Of a DNA stretch of 64,000 nt, positions 9,779-18,597 are shown in pieces (the stretch's first letter is position 1; each line of letters starts with the position of its first letter). Made by a program: the position numbers and the translations under genes. This DNA is from Providencia vermicola. GTDB taxonomy: Bacteria; Pseudomonadota; Gammaproteobacteria; Enterobacterales; Enterobacteriaceae. Location: positions 62,001-126,000 of the forward strand of contig NZ_JAGSPI010000004.1 of NCBI RefSeq assembly GCF_020381325.1, given 5' to 3'. A model generated the notes under the pieces. The model searched no databases. It was not told the DNA's origin and worked only from the letters and a program-made list of their open reading frames with translations.

Positions 9779-9789
9779 GCATATTATTA

Positions 9790-9805
9790 TGCACAACTCA
9801 TGCCA
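9790..9805 (-). promoter_or_regulatory. Sigma-54 promoter of glmY
   Basis: Minus-strand TGGCATGAGTTGTGCA has GG and GC in correct -24/-12 spacing. Counting 12 bases on places the start within one base of the AGTTGCTC 5' end that resembles GlmY, so promoter and RNA support each other. Confidence 0.85.
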
Positions 9806-9911
9806 ACTTTTCAAGTTAATACCTAACCCATTAAAAAATAAGCAAATTAAATTTATTACTTCTTTTGACTCTTTCTTAATACGCTGAAACGGTTTATCCG
9901 AACCTTAAGTT

Positions 9912-9929
9912 TGTCGCTAATTTAAGACA
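9912..9929 (-). promoter_or_regulatory. GlrR binding site, promoter-proximal
   Basis: TGTCGCTAATTTAAGACA fits the GlrR consensus TGTC-N10-GACA exactly. It lies about 140 bases upstream of the predicted glmY start, a usual distance for a sigma-54 enhancer. Confidence 0.8.
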
Positions 9930-9974
9930 CTCAAAAGCTCAACTTATAAAAACCTTATTTATCATATAGATAAA

Positions 9975-9992
9975 TGTCTCCTTTTGGCGACA
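9975..9992 (-). promoter_or_regulatory. GlrR binding site, middle
   Basis: TGTCTCCTTTTGGCGACA, second exact TGTC-N10-GACA match, 63 bases further upstream of glmY than the first. Confidence 0.78.
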
Positions 9993-10007
9993 GTGCATAT
10001 AGGGTGT

Positions 10008-10025
10008 TGTCGCTAATTTTAGACA
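10008..10025 (-). promoter_or_regulatory. GlrR binding site, distal
   Basis: TGTCGCTAATTTTAGACA, third exact match and nearly identical to the proximal site. Three sites within about 115 bases match the three-site layout described for enteric glmY. The following 277 bases up to the methyltransferase are very AT-rich with no visible gene. Confidence 0.8.
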
Positions 10026-10302
10026 ACGAGGAAAAAACACTAACTCTACGCTGCTTATCTTATCTTTCCACCATGAAATAATTAACAATGTTTATATTTC
10101 CAAAAAAAAACAGTTCCCACCCCAATCTTGATAATTACACCAAAAAAAACATAAAAACTCAAATAATACATTGCGTTAATTAATTAAATTCAAATAAAAA
10201 AATTCACTAACTATTTACCTGTACACTTTAACCAATTTAAACAATACTTAATATTGATAATCGATGCATGTTCTCACTTTGAAATTAATAATTGGAGATT
10301 GT

Positions 10303-11334
10303 ATGAATCCTACTTCAGAAACTTCAAACAAAGCAGAAAATATTGACATTGCCGTCCGAGTCATTGAAAAAGTGACGGGTTACATGTTTCAAGCAGCATT
10401 ACGGGCAGCAGTCAAATTAAACATTGCAGAATATTTAAAAGATGGGCCTAAAACGTCACAAGAGTTAGCAGAAATTATTAATGGCAAGCCAAAGGTTATC
10501 CATAAAACACTACGTATATTAACAACTCAAGGTATTTTTAAAATACAGGATGATTTGCACTTTGCCTTAACCCCCGAAGCTGAGTTTTTACTTCCTGACC
10601 ATCCTTATTCATTACGTCAAGCGATACTCATGCTAACAGATAAGACTTTCTGGATGCCTATACATAATCTTGATGAAATTATCCTTGGCAAACCTGTATT
10701 TAAAAATATGTTTGGGGGGACATTCTTTGAATACTGGCAGCAAAATGTTCACTTACCTGACAACTTTGATGTTGGCATGTCATCTATGTCACGCATTGAA
10801 AATGAATACGTTATTAGTGCATATCAATTCCCAGAAAATATTGTGATTGCAGATATTGCAGGAGGCTTAGGAGCATTACTTCTTGAGGTATTAAAAAGAA
10901 ACCCCACCACTAAAGGCATTCTATTTGATCAGCCTCATGTATTAAAACAAACAATATTACCTCTACTCGGTGACGATTCGCGCTGGACCACCTACCCTGG
11001 TTCATTCTTCGAAAAATGCCCTGAAGCTGATATTTATTTACTCAAATACATTACTCATGACTGGCCAGAAGACAGTGTAATTAATATTTTAAAAACCATT
11101 CGTCGTGCGATGAAAGCAACATCAAAACTCTTGCTCATTGATTGCATCGTCGCTGATGATAACAAAGTAAATATTGGTAACGATATAGACTTAATTTGTT
11201 TAAGCCTTTCACCCGAAGGTGGCGAACATACTATCAGTGAGTTTGAGACATTATTAAGCAATGCGGATCTTAAACTTAACAGAATAATCGATACCCATTC
11301 TCATATTCATATTCTTGAAGCTCTACCTGTATAA
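10303..11334 (+). CDS. SAM-dependent O-methyltransferase (plant/secondary-metabolite type 2 family)
   Basis: 343 residues. An N-terminal winged-helix dimerisation domain (FQAALRAAVKLNIAEYL, TSQELAEIINGKPKVIHKTLRIL) precedes a Rossmann methyltransferase domain. Motif I is IADIAGGLGALLLEV, and the catalytic-His region is LLKYITHDWPEDSVINIL. The ATG at 10303 was chosen because TTGGAGA precedes it; an upstream ATG at 10264 lacks one. The family methylates hydroxyls of small aromatic or polyketide-like molecules, but the substrate here is unknown. No biosynthetic genes adjoin it. The usual GRERT motif near the end reads GGEHTISEFE, so a conserved Arg is replaced. Its AT-rich composition and isolation suggest transfer. 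Confidence 0.8.
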   Translation: MNPTSETSNKAENIDIAVRVIEKVTGYMFQAALRAAVKLNIAEYLKDGPKTSQELAEIINGKPKVIHKTLRILTTQGIFKIQDDLHFALTPEAEFLLPDHPYSLRQAILMLTDKTFWMPIHNLDEIILGKPVFKNMFGGTFFEYWQQNVHLPDNFDVGMSSMSRIENEYVISAYQFPENIVIADIAGGLGALLLEVLKRNPTTKGILFDQPHVLKQTILPLLGDDSRWTTYPGSFFEKCPEADIYLLKYITHDWPEDSVINILKTIRRAMKATSKLLLIDCIVADDNKVNIGNDIDLICLSLSPEGGEHTISEFETLLSNADLKLNRIIDTHSHIHILEALPV

Positions 11335-11350
11335 TTTGATTAAACCAATG

Positions 11351-11387
11351 AATGCCGACCTTAGGGCACTAGTGATAGGTAGGCATT
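11351..11387 (+). terminator. Hairpin after the methyltransferase
   Basis: AATGCC-ACCT paired with AGGT-GGCATT, 16 bases past the stop. It has no strong T-run, so termination may be Rho-assisted. Confidence 0.45.
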
Positions 11388-11415
11388 CTATCCATTGAAT
11401 AAAAACCACCGACAT

Positions 11416-11433
11416 TTCTGATACACATCAGAA
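11416..11433. promoter_or_regulatory. Palindrome upstream of uhpA
   Basis: TTCTGAT-ACAC-ATCAGAA is a perfect dyad 83 bases before the uhpA start. Its place suggests an operator, but I cannot assign the protein that binds it. Confidence 0.35.
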
Positions 11434-11515
11434 TTTTCAACCTTCTTCCTAGCTTATCCTTTCTCATCTTGATATAAGATTTCTCAATACCCTACTCATC
11501 ACAGAATATAACAAC

Positions 11516-12145
11516 ATGATAAAAATCGCCTTAGTTGATGACCACGTCGTTGTGCGCTCTGGTTTCGCACAATTGCTGACCCTAGAACCCGATATTTCCG
11601 TTGTCGGGCAATATGCTAGCGCCCAAGAAGCATTGCCAAATCTTCTTAATTTAGAGATTGATGTCGCGATTATGGATATCTCCATGCCAGATGAAAATGG
11701 TTTGCAATTATTATCACGACTTCGTCAAAAAAAACCAGACTTCAAAACCATTATTCTCAGTATTTACGATACCCCTGCTTTTGTACAAAGTGCCTTAGAC
11801 GCAGGGGCCAGTGCTTATTTAACCAAACGCTGCGGGCCTGAAGAGCTGGTACAAGCAGTGCGCTCAGTCCACCAAGGGGGCTGCTATTTATGCGCAGACG
11901 CCATGCGAGCCCTACGCCATTCACCGCAACAACATCAAGGGATGCAAGAATTAACGCCTCGGGAGCGGGAGATTTTTGATTTACTCATAGCAGGCCTCAG
12001 CGTTAAAGTAATTGCAGAACAACTCGAGCTTAGCCATAAAACAGTGCATGTCCATCGCGCTAATGTACTCGGTAAATTGCAATGCGAAAACACCATTGAC
12101 CTCGTACACTACGCACTAGAGCATAATCTTATTTCAAGGTCTTAA
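11516..12145 (+). CDS. uhpA: UhpA response regulator
   Basis: 209-residue NarL/FixJ-type regulator. The receiver domain starts MIKIALVDDHVVVRSGFAQLL and carries the phospho-Asp in AIMDISMPDENG and the switch Lys in YLTKRC. The LuxR-type helix-turn-helix is LTPREREIFDLL ... SHKTVHVHRANVLGKL. The sequence follows E. coli UhpA closely. It would be phosphorylated by UhpB when UhpC senses external hexose phosphate. There is no uhpT in the window; the likely target here is the uhpC-afuABC promoter (inference). It lies 4 bases before uhpB. Confidence 0.93.
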   Translation: MIKIALVDDHVVVRSGFAQLLTLEPDISVVGQYASAQEALPNLLNLEIDVAIMDISMPDENGLQLLSRLRQKKPDFKTIILSIYDTPAFVQSALDAGASAYLTKRCGPEELVQAVRSVHQGGCYLCADAMRALRHSPQQHQGMQELTPREREIFDLLIAGLSVKVIAEQLELSHKTVHVHRANVLGKLQCENTIDLVHYALEHNLISRS

Positions 12146-12149
12146 TGGC

Positions 12150-13676
12150 ATGAGTAAAAGCCTGCGTCTAACACTTCAATCTATTTTTCTACTCTTTACC
12201 TACTCATTGCTGTGGATTGGGTTGTGGATCATTGGTTTTTATTTAAGCGAGAATAGCTTTCAGGCAACCTTATTTTTACCGCAAGGGCTGCGCCTTGCCT
12301 TAATGATCATTCTCTGGCGGCGTTATTGGCCTACTTTGCTACTTAGCGAAAGTGTTTTGAATTTTTGGCTATCTGGGGAGCAACTGCTTTTCCAACCGAT
12401 TTTGCTGCTATCCCCACTATTAAGTCTCGGTGTGGCTTTTGTTATTCAAGATATTTGGTGGCGCTACACTTTATATTGGCAGCGCTTATTATTATTGCTG
12501 GCTGGCGTCGCTGCAAACAGTGTACTGCACGCATTACTATTTGGCTGGCTATCTTCCTATTCCATTAGCCAGCTCTTTTTAACGACATTCACTGGGGGAA
12601 TATTACTCTCCCCATTTGTTTACCTTATCTATGAATACCTGCATGAGCAGCACTACCAAATGTTGCTTGATTATGGAACTCCCGACAAACAACTACGTAC
12701 CTCTTTGATTGTTTGGTGTTTTTTATTTTGTGTAGTGGGATTAAGTGCCCAAGTCTTTTTCGCACCTGAAATCGAACGTTTGATTGTTTTACTGGTGTTT
12801 ATTCCGAATGTGTTTATGGCTTACCGCTATGGCTGGCAAGGGGGAGTACTTTCCGCATTATTAGGCAGTTTAATTATTACTTTTGCGCGGCAATTTCACG
12901 GTGCTTTTGCAGACTTAGAAGAACTGGAAATGTTTCTCAGCACTCAAGCCTTAATTGGTATTGGGCTGGGGATCGCCATTAGCCGCCAAAAACAGCTCGC
13001 CAATAACCTACAACGTTATCGACAACGCTTAGAGCAAGAACTAAAAGCACGACGTGATCTGATGCGCCAATTAGTTCATACTGAAGAAGATATCAAAAAA
13101 GCCATCGCCCGCGAATTGCATGATGAAATTGGGCAAAATATTACCGCCATTCAGATTCAATCCATGTTAGTCAAAAAAACAGCGCCAGACTCCTTAAGCC
13201 ACCAAGCAGCAAGCCAAATTAATGAGCTTGCTCAGCAAATTCACCAATCGACTCGGCAACTGTTGCGCCAATTGCGTCCGCCTGTATTGGATGAGATGTC
13301 CCTTGAGAATGCGCTCACCCATTTAATCGCAGAATTTTCCTTTCCTGAAAATAATATTCAATGCCATTTTCGCTATGCGCTAAAAGAAACCCCTGTCAAT
13401 GAAACCGTTCTATTTACGTTGTACCGCCTTGTTCAGGAATTACTTAACAATATCAGCAAACACGCAAAAGCCACACAAATCCACATTTCACTAGTACAAA
13501 TAGGTGACTCGATCCAGCTTGTTGTTAATGATAATGGCGTGGGCATTCCTTTTAGCAAACGCACGAGTGGCTTTGGTTTACGCGGTATTGAAGAGCGCGT
13601 TAGGGCTTTAGGGGGAGATTGGACACTCACCACACAAAACGGTACGCAAATAATTGTTAACTTGCCCACATTTTAA
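12150..13676 (+). CDS. uhpB: UhpB sensor histidine kinase
   Basis: 508 residues. The N-terminal half holds about eight hydrophobic membrane segments (MASE1-like), and the cytosolic C-terminal half is a HisKA_3 kinase. The H box is ARELHDEIGQNITAIQIQ, followed by RQLLRQLRPPVLDEM, the N box VQELLNNISKHAKA, and the G box TSGFGLRGIEERV. Length matches E. coli UhpB (500). It is inner-membrane and works with UhpC as receptor. Start is the ATG 4 bases after the uhpA stop. Confidence 0.93.
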   Translation: MSKSLRLTLQSIFLLFTYSLLWIGLWIIGFYLSENSFQATLFLPQGLRLALMIILWRRYWPTLLLSESVLNFWLSGEQLLFQPILLLSPLLSLGVAFVIQDIWWRYTLYWQRLLLLLAGVAANSVLHALLFGWLSSYSISQLFLTTFTGGILLSPFVYLIYEYLHEQHYQMLLDYGTPDKQLRTSLIVWCFLFCVVGLSAQVFFAPEIERLIVLLVFIPNVFMAYRYGWQGGVLSALLGSLIITFARQFHGAFADLEELEMFLSTQALIGIGLGIAISRQKQLANNLQRYRQRLEQELKARRDLMRQLVHTEEDIKKAIARELHDEIGQNITAIQIQSMLVKKTAPDSLSHQAASQINELAQQIHQSTRQLLRQLRPPVLDEMSLENALTHLIAEFSFPENNIQCHFRYALKETPVNETVLFTLYRLVQELLNNISKHAKATQIHISLVQIGDSIQLVVNDNGVGIPFSKRTSGFGLRGIEERVRALGGDWTLTTQNGTQIIVNLPTF

Positions 13677-13692
13677 GATAAAACATCACAAA

Positions 13693-13711
13693 ACTAGGAA
13701 TTATTCCTAGT
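13693..13711. promoter_or_regulatory. Palindrome between uhpB and uhpC
   Basis: ACTAGGAATTATTCCTAGT is an almost perfect dyad in the only sizeable gap (106 bases) inside the uhp-afu block. It could be a UhpA operator or a weak terminator. A promoter here would separate the sensor genes from uhpC-afuABC. Confidence 0.4.
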
Positions 13712-13782
13712 CCTCTAATACCTTCTCTCATCCCTTTTGTTAAAAACTTGATTACATTTTGCCAAACACGAGAAATACCATC

Positions 13783-15102
13783 ATGACAGGTCAACATACA
13801 TTGGATTTGGATAGCACTTATCGCTTTTGGCGCCGCCGACTGATGTTATTCATGATAGTGGGTTATGCCACCTTTTATCTGACGCGAAAAAGCTTCAATT
13901 TTGTCATGCCTGTCATGCAAAGCGAATTGCTGCTCGACAAAAGTGATATTGGCTGGATTGCCACGGCGTTTTACCTGACTTACGGCATTTCCAAGTTTTT
14001 ATCGGGTATTTTCCACGATATCACAGGCTACCGCTGGTTTATGGGGGCAGGTCTTGTGATGACGGGGCTACTGAATATCATTTTTGCCTATTGTTTATCG
14101 TTCCCTGCCCTTTTGTTGGTTTGGACGTTAAACGGATTTTTCCAAGGTTGGGGATGGCCACCTTGTGCACGAATTCTCACTCACTGGTACTCACGTAATG
14201 AACGAGGGTTCTGGTGGGGGTTGTGGAATATCTCCATCAATCTCGGCGGCATGCTGCTGCCTTTGCTCACTGCGCTGTTAGCAACGCAATACAGTTGGCA
14301 GATGGCATTGATAGTGCCTGGGTTGATAGGTGTGGTCGTTGGGCTTTGGTTATGTCGCCAGCTACGGGGAACACCACAAGAAGAGCAACTACCCAGTGTT
14401 GGGCAATGGCGCCAAGATGTGCTGGAGCTACGCCAAGAGCGTTTATCACCCCCGATGCCCATGTGGGTGATTTTAAAAGACGCGATTGTTTTCAACCGCA
14501 TGATTTGGTTATTAGGTTTCTCCTATATTTTAGTTTATCTCATTCGTATGGCGATAAACGACTGGGGAAATCTCTGGTTAACAGAAAAACACGGCACCAA
14601 TTTACTTAGTGCCAACGCAACATTGTCGTTATTTGAATTAGGTGGACTACTTGGCGCACTGTGCTCAGGATGGGGCTCTGATATTTTGTTTCGCGGGCAG
14701 CGGGCACCAATGATTTTGCTGTTCTCATTGGGGTTATGTATCTCAGTCAGTGCTTTGTGGCTTACCCCTATTCATCATTACGCTTTACTCGCCGTGTGTT
14801 TTTTTGCTATCGGCTTTTTTGTTTTTGGACCACAAATGTTAATCGGTCTCGCTGCAACAGAATATTGTCATAAAAAAGCAGCGGGCGCGGTAACGGGTTA
14901 CCTTGGGTTGTATGCCTATCTAGGGGCTGCAATTGCAGGGTGGCCGCTCTCTCAAGTCATCGCACATTACGGTTGGTCAGGGATGTTTACCTTACTAGCC
15001 AGTGCCGCTGCCTTGATGGGGCTACTGCTTATGCCGCTTTTGATTGCGAACGTCAGCAAACGAGAGCACATGGCAGGATCTGTTTCACCCTCTGATAATT
15101 AA
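13783..15102 (+). CDS. uhpC: UhpC hexose-phosphate sensor (MFS family)
   Basis: 439-residue, 12-helix major facilitator protein with the UhpC/GlpT organophosphate family motifs FYLTRKSFNFVMP, YGISKFLSGIFHD, NGFFQGWGWPPCARILTHWYSR and FFVFGPQMLIGLAA. UhpC senses external glucose-6-phosphate and activates UhpB. I chose the ATG at 13783, which gives the family length; a TTG 24 bases upstream is in frame but unsupported. Distinguishing UhpC from transporter UhpT rests on close resemblance to E. coli UhpC and on context (adjacent to uhpAB). It ends 20 bases before afuA, so it is probably in the afu operon. Confidence 0.88.
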   Translation: MTGQHTLDLDSTYRFWRRRLMLFMIVGYATFYLTRKSFNFVMPVMQSELLLDKSDIGWIATAFYLTYGISKFLSGIFHDITGYRWFMGAGLVMTGLLNIIFAYCLSFPALLLVWTLNGFFQGWGWPPCARILTHWYSRNERGFWWGLWNISINLGGMLLPLLTALLATQYSWQMALIVPGLIGVVVGLWLCRQLRGTPQEEQLPSVGQWRQDVLELRQERLSPPMPMWVILKDAIVFNRMIWLLGFSYILVYLIRMAINDWGNLWLTEKHGTNLLSANATLSLFELGGLLGALCSGWGSDILFRGQRAPMILLFSLGLCISVSALWLTPIHHYALLAVCFFAIGFFVFGPQMLIGLAATEYCHKKAAGAVTGYLGLYAYLGAAIAGWPLSQVIAHYGWSGMFTLLASAAALMGLLLMPLLIANVSKREHMAGSVSPSDN

Positions 15103-15122
15103 AATCTGATAAAGGATTGAAA

Positions 15123-16154
15123 ATGAAACTGAAAACTCTCTCTACTCTAATCGCAGCAGGCTTATCCCTCGCCGCAATTTCGACCACTGCAAGTGCGGCG
15201 GGTCGCCTTGTGGTTTACTGTAGTGCAACCAACGCGATGTGCGAAACAGAAACCCAAGCATTCGCTAAAAAATATGATGTGAAAACCACTTTTGTACGTA
15301 ACGGTTCAGGCAGTACTTTAGCTAAAATCGAAGCTGAAAAACGTAACCCACAAGCAGACGTGTGGTATGGCGGTACATTAGACCCACATTCACAAGCAGG
15401 AGAAATGGATTTACTTGAGCCATACAAATCACCAAAACTCGCTGAAATTATGCCTCAATTCCAAGACCCAGCAAAACGCAAAGGTAATTATTCCTCTGCG
15501 GTTTACATCGGAATCTTAGGCTTTGGTGTGAATAAAGATCGCTTAAAAGAAAAAGGCTTACCGATCCCAACCTGCTGGAAAGATTTAACCAAGCCTGAGT
15601 ATAAAGGTGAAATTCAAATCGCTGACCCACAAAGCTCAGGAACTGCGTATACTGCATTAGCAACATTTGACCAACTGTGGGGTAACGAGCAAGCCTTTGA
15701 TTACCTGAAAAAATTAAACTCTAACATCTCTCAATACACGAAATCAGGTATTGCCCCAGCACGTAATGCCGCACGTGGTGAGTCTGCCATTGGTATCGGC
15801 TTCTTACATGATTATTCATTAGAAGTGGAAAATGGTGCGCCATTAGAGTTAATCGCACCATGTGAAGGTACTGGCTATGAAATCGGCGGGATCAGTATTC
15901 TGAAAAACGCCCGTAACATGGATAACGCTAAACTGTTCGTTGATTTCGTGCTATCTAAAGAAGCCCAAGAACTGAGCTGGAAAGAAGGTAAATCTTACCA
16001 AATCCTCACCAATACTACGGCAGAATCTTCCCCAATTTCGTTAAAATTGAACGACCTGAACCTGATTAATTACGATATGGACAAATACGGTGATGCCGAT
16101 GTCCGTAAGAATTTAATCAACAAGTGGGTTACTGAAGTCAAAATGAGTAAATAA
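15123..16154 (+). CDS. afuA: AfuA-type periplasmic hexose-phosphate binding protein
   Basis: 343 residues. A cleavable signal peptide (MKLKTLSTLIAAGLSLAAI, cut after TTASA) leads into an iron-binding-protein-fold domain beginning GRLVVYCSATNAMCETET. Conserved ligand-region motifs NGSGSTLAKIEAEK, ADVWYGGTLDP, GFLHDYSLE and CEGTGYEIGG match AfuA of enteric pathogens, reported to bind glucose-6-P, fructose-6-P and sedoheptulose-7-P rather than iron. AAGGA precedes the ATG at 15123; a TTG 6 bases earlier is not preferred. Its place directly after uhpC supports the sugar-phosphate role. Confidence 0.88.
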   Translation: MKLKTLSTLIAAGLSLAAISTTASAAGRLVVYCSATNAMCETETQAFAKKYDVKTTFVRNGSGSTLAKIEAEKRNPQADVWYGGTLDPHSQAGEMDLLEPYKSPKLAEIMPQFQDPAKRKGNYSSAVYIGILGFGVNKDRLKEKGLPIPTCWKDLTKPEYKGEIQIADPQSSGTAYTALATFDQLWGNEQAFDYLKKLNSNISQYTKSGIAPARNAARGESAIGIGFLHDYSLEVENGAPLELIAPCEGTGYEIGGISILKNARNMDNAKLFVDFVLSKEAQELSWKEGKSYQILTNTTAESSPISLKLNDLNLINYDMDKYGDADVRKNLINKWVTEVKMSK

Positions 16155-16220
16155 CCACCCTGTGCGGCGTGAACGCGCCGCACTGAGCACTTACTTAACT
16201 AAAATAAAAATTAATTTAAT

Positions 16221-16347
16221 TAAGCTCTAAATAGTTTGGGTTGTCACAAGACGGCAAGTGACGTTATTCCTAGGAACATACACAAGTATGTGATTAGGAT
16301 AACAGAGCGCAGCCAACACAGTGACAGCACAAAATATAACTAGATAA
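16221..16347. repeat. ERIC element, copy 1
   Basis: 127 bp with the core CCTAGGAACATAC/GTATGTGATTAGG dyad and AGCGCAGCCAACACAGTGACAGC tail typical of ERIC (IRU) repeats. The right end has decayed (AACTAG instead of GAGCTTA). It is about 88% identical by eye to copy 2 and in the same orientation. It lies between afuA and afuB. Confidence 0.85.
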
Positions 16348-16366
16348 AAATTCTAACTATTATCAT

Positions 16367-16493
16367 TAAGCTCTAAATAGTTTGGGTTGTCACAAGGCGG
16401 CAAGTGACGTTATTCCTAGGAGCATACGCAAGTATGTGACTAGGATAACAGAGCGCAGCCAACACCGTGACAGCGCAAAATATGACGAGCTTA
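16367..16493. repeat. ERIC element, copy 2
   Basis: Exactly 127 bp, bounded by perfect 7-bp terminal repeats TAAGCTC and GAGCTTA. The central dyad is CCTAGGAGCATAC / GTATGTGACTAGG. The right end abuts the afuB ribosome site AGGGGG (16491-16496), so in the mRNA the folded ERIC RNA would sit next to the afuB initiation region. Confidence 0.9.
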
Positions 16494-16502
16494 GGGGGAT
16501 CT

Positions 16503-18581
16503 ATGTCTCAAACCCTAGCTCTGACACCACCTAAAAAGCGAGATAGCACCTTTTTTTGGCTGCTATTGGCGTGGGTTGGTTTCGCCTTGTTACCGTCTTG
16601 GAGCCTTGATTATGGCTTACTTGACTCAACACAAGATGAAATCCTCGCCGCTTATGGTTGGAGCAGCCTAAACATTAGTTGGCTTTGGTATCTCTTGCCA
16701 TCTGTACTGTTTATTCGCCCGTTAACACCAGCGGATCGTTACCATAAAACACGCCATTACTTTGATATTGCTGTCGCGGCTATCACTGCCGTTGTCGTGA
16801 TCGTCACGGCTTACTTTGATGGTAAGGGCCTTGGTTATTCCGCCATTGTGCTGTTTATTGCCTTAGGTATGGTGATGACGCACGCGTTAACCCGCCTTGA
16901 GTGGCTGGGTGGCGACCAATTCGTCATTGGGTCGCTTATCACCGTTGTCGCACTGATTACGTTGTTTATCGTCTTCCCAAGTGTAGCGATTTTTATCCCC
17001 ATGTTTACCGATGGTAATGGGGATTTCGCGCCACTCGCTTTTGTGGCAATTTTAACGCAATCCCATATTGTTCAGGTTATCATTAACTCGGTATTTCTCT
17101 CTTTAGCTGTAGGAGCTGGCTGTACCTTCTTTGGGTTAATTTTAGCTATCTACACCACACGTATTGCGAAACGTTCTGCCATTATTGGCCGCGTATTTTC
17201 TATCTTACCGATTGTGACACCGCCATTTGTTGTCGGTCTTGGCGTAACCTTAATGATGGGCCGCTCAGGTTATATTACTGAATTTTTGGCGACTTACATG
17301 GGGTTAGAAAATACCAACTGGCTGTATGGCTTTACGGGGATTTGGCTCGCACAGGTTCTGGCCTTTACCCCAATGTCATTTATGATTTTGGATGGTGCGA
17401 TTAAAACCATTCACCCTTCATTGGAAGAAGCCTCTTATACCCTGCGCGCTAATCGTTACCAAACCTTCTTTAATGTGTTTATGCCATTATTGAAACCTGC
17501 ATTAGCTAACGCATTTTTAATTGTTATTGTTCAGTCACTGGCCGACTTTAGTAACCCATTAGTGTTAGGCGGTAACTTTGACGTATTAGCCACACAAATT
17601 TACTTCTATATCACAGGTTCACAGTTAGATTACCAAGCAGCCAGTACCTTGGGCGCTTCCTTGTTGGTCTTCTCGCTGTTGGTATTCTGTGTGCAATATA
17701 TGTGGATTGGTAAACGTTCGTACGTCACGGTTTCGGGTAAATCTTACCGTGGTGACGTCCAACCATTGCCATCGTCTTTAATTGCCACAGTAACGACTTT
17801 CTTAGCAATTTGGGTCGCCTTTAACGTTCTGTTATACGGCAGCATTTTCTACGGTAGCTTTACGGTGAACTGGGGTGTGGATTACACCTTAACGTTAGAT
17901 AACTTTATTAAGCTATTCGGTCAAGGTATGAGTGACGGCGCATGGCCTTCATTACTCGATACCCTTCTGTATGCAGGAATTGCCGCACCGATCACCGCAA
18001 TTCTGGGTCTATTAATTGCCTATATTGTCGTGCGCCAAGATTTCCGTGGTAAGAAAACTATCGAATTTACCACTATGTTATGTTTCGCCGTACCAGGCAC
18101 CGTTGCGGGTGTGTCATACATTTTAGCCTTTAACGACACACCGTTCTATTTAACAGGTACAGCGGCCATCGTAATTATTTCGATGACTATGCGTAACGTT
18201 CCTGTGGGGATCCGTGCTGGTATCGCAGGCTTGGGGCAAATTGATAAATCGCTAGATGAGGCATCATTAAGCTTACGAGCAGGCTCCATGCGCACCATTT
18301 TCTTTATCTTGCTGCCGCTCTTGCGCCCTGCGATTTTATCCGCGCTGATTTACAGTTTTGTACGAGCGATTACCACTGTTAGTGCAATTGTGTTCTTGGT
18401 TACCCCTGATACACGCGTTGCCACCGCTTACATTCTTAACCGTGTTGAGGATGGTGAGTATGGCGTTGCGATTGCTTATGGCTCCATTTTGATTGTGGTC
18501 ATGCTCGCAATTATCTTCTTATTTGACTATTTGATTGGCGAAGCCCGTGTTTCACGTTCCAAAGCCAAAAATGCACAGTGA
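16503..18581 (+). CDS. afuB: AfuB-type ABC transporter permease (two fused permease halves)
   Basis: 692-residue inner-membrane permease, FbpB/AfuB architecture. It carries two BPD permease modules, each with an EAA loop for contacting the ATPase: [20 protein letters not shown] and [20 protein letters not shown]. An extra N-terminal membrane region (about 20-165) precedes module one. The ATG at 16503 follows AGGGGG at a good distance; an ATG 36 bases upstream lies inside the ERIC repeat and is unlikely. A 348-base gap with two ERIC elements separates it from afuA, although the genes must work together. Confidence 0.9.
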   Translation: MSQTLALTPPKKRDSTFFWLLLAWVGFALLPSWSLDYGLLDSTQDEILAAYGWSSLNISWLWYLLPSVLFIRPLTPADRYHKTRHYFDIAVAAITAVVVIVTAYFDGKGLGYSAIVLFIALGMVMTHALTRLEWLGGDQFVIGSLITVVALITLFIVFPSVAIFIPMFTDGNGDFAPLAFVAILTQSHIVQVIINSVFLSLAVGAGCTFFGLILAIYTTRIAKRSAIIGRVFSILPIVTPPFVVGLGVTLMMGRSGYITEFLATYMGLENTNWLYGFTGIWLAQVLAFTPMSFMILDGAIKTIHPSLEEASYTLRANRYQTFFNVFMPLLKPALANAFLIVIVQSLADFSNPLVLGGNFDVLATQIYFYITGSQLDYQAASTLGASLLVFSLLVFCVQYMWIGKRSYVTVSGKSYRGDVQPLPSSLIATVTTFLAIWVAFNVLLYGSIFYGSFTVNWGVDYTLTLDNFIKLFGQGMSDGAWPSLLDTLLYAGIAAPITAILGLLIAYIVVRQDFRGKKTIEFTTMLCFAVPGTVAGVSYILAFNDTPFYLTGTAAIVIISMTMRNVPVGIRAGIAGLGQIDKSLDEASLSLRAGSMRTIFFILLPLLRPAILSALIYSFVRAITTVSAIVFLVTPDTRVATAYILNRVEDGEYGVAIAYGSILIVVMLAIIFLFDYLIGEARVSRSKAKNAQ

Positions 18582-18597
18582 TCAGGGAGTAACTGAC

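Noticed and set aside
9621-9887. 88-codon open frame on the + strand
   Set aside because: It overlaps the glmY RNA and its sigma-54 promoter on the other strand and resembles no protein; its start lacks a ribosome site.
14214-14609. 131-codon frame inside uhpC
   Set aside because: Alternative frame of a conserved MFS gene; Cys/Trp/His composition is that of a shifted membrane-protein frame.
16467-16502. Upstream in-frame ATG for afuB
   Set aside because: It lies within the ERIC repeat, has no Shine-Dalgarno, and adds 12 non-conserved residues.
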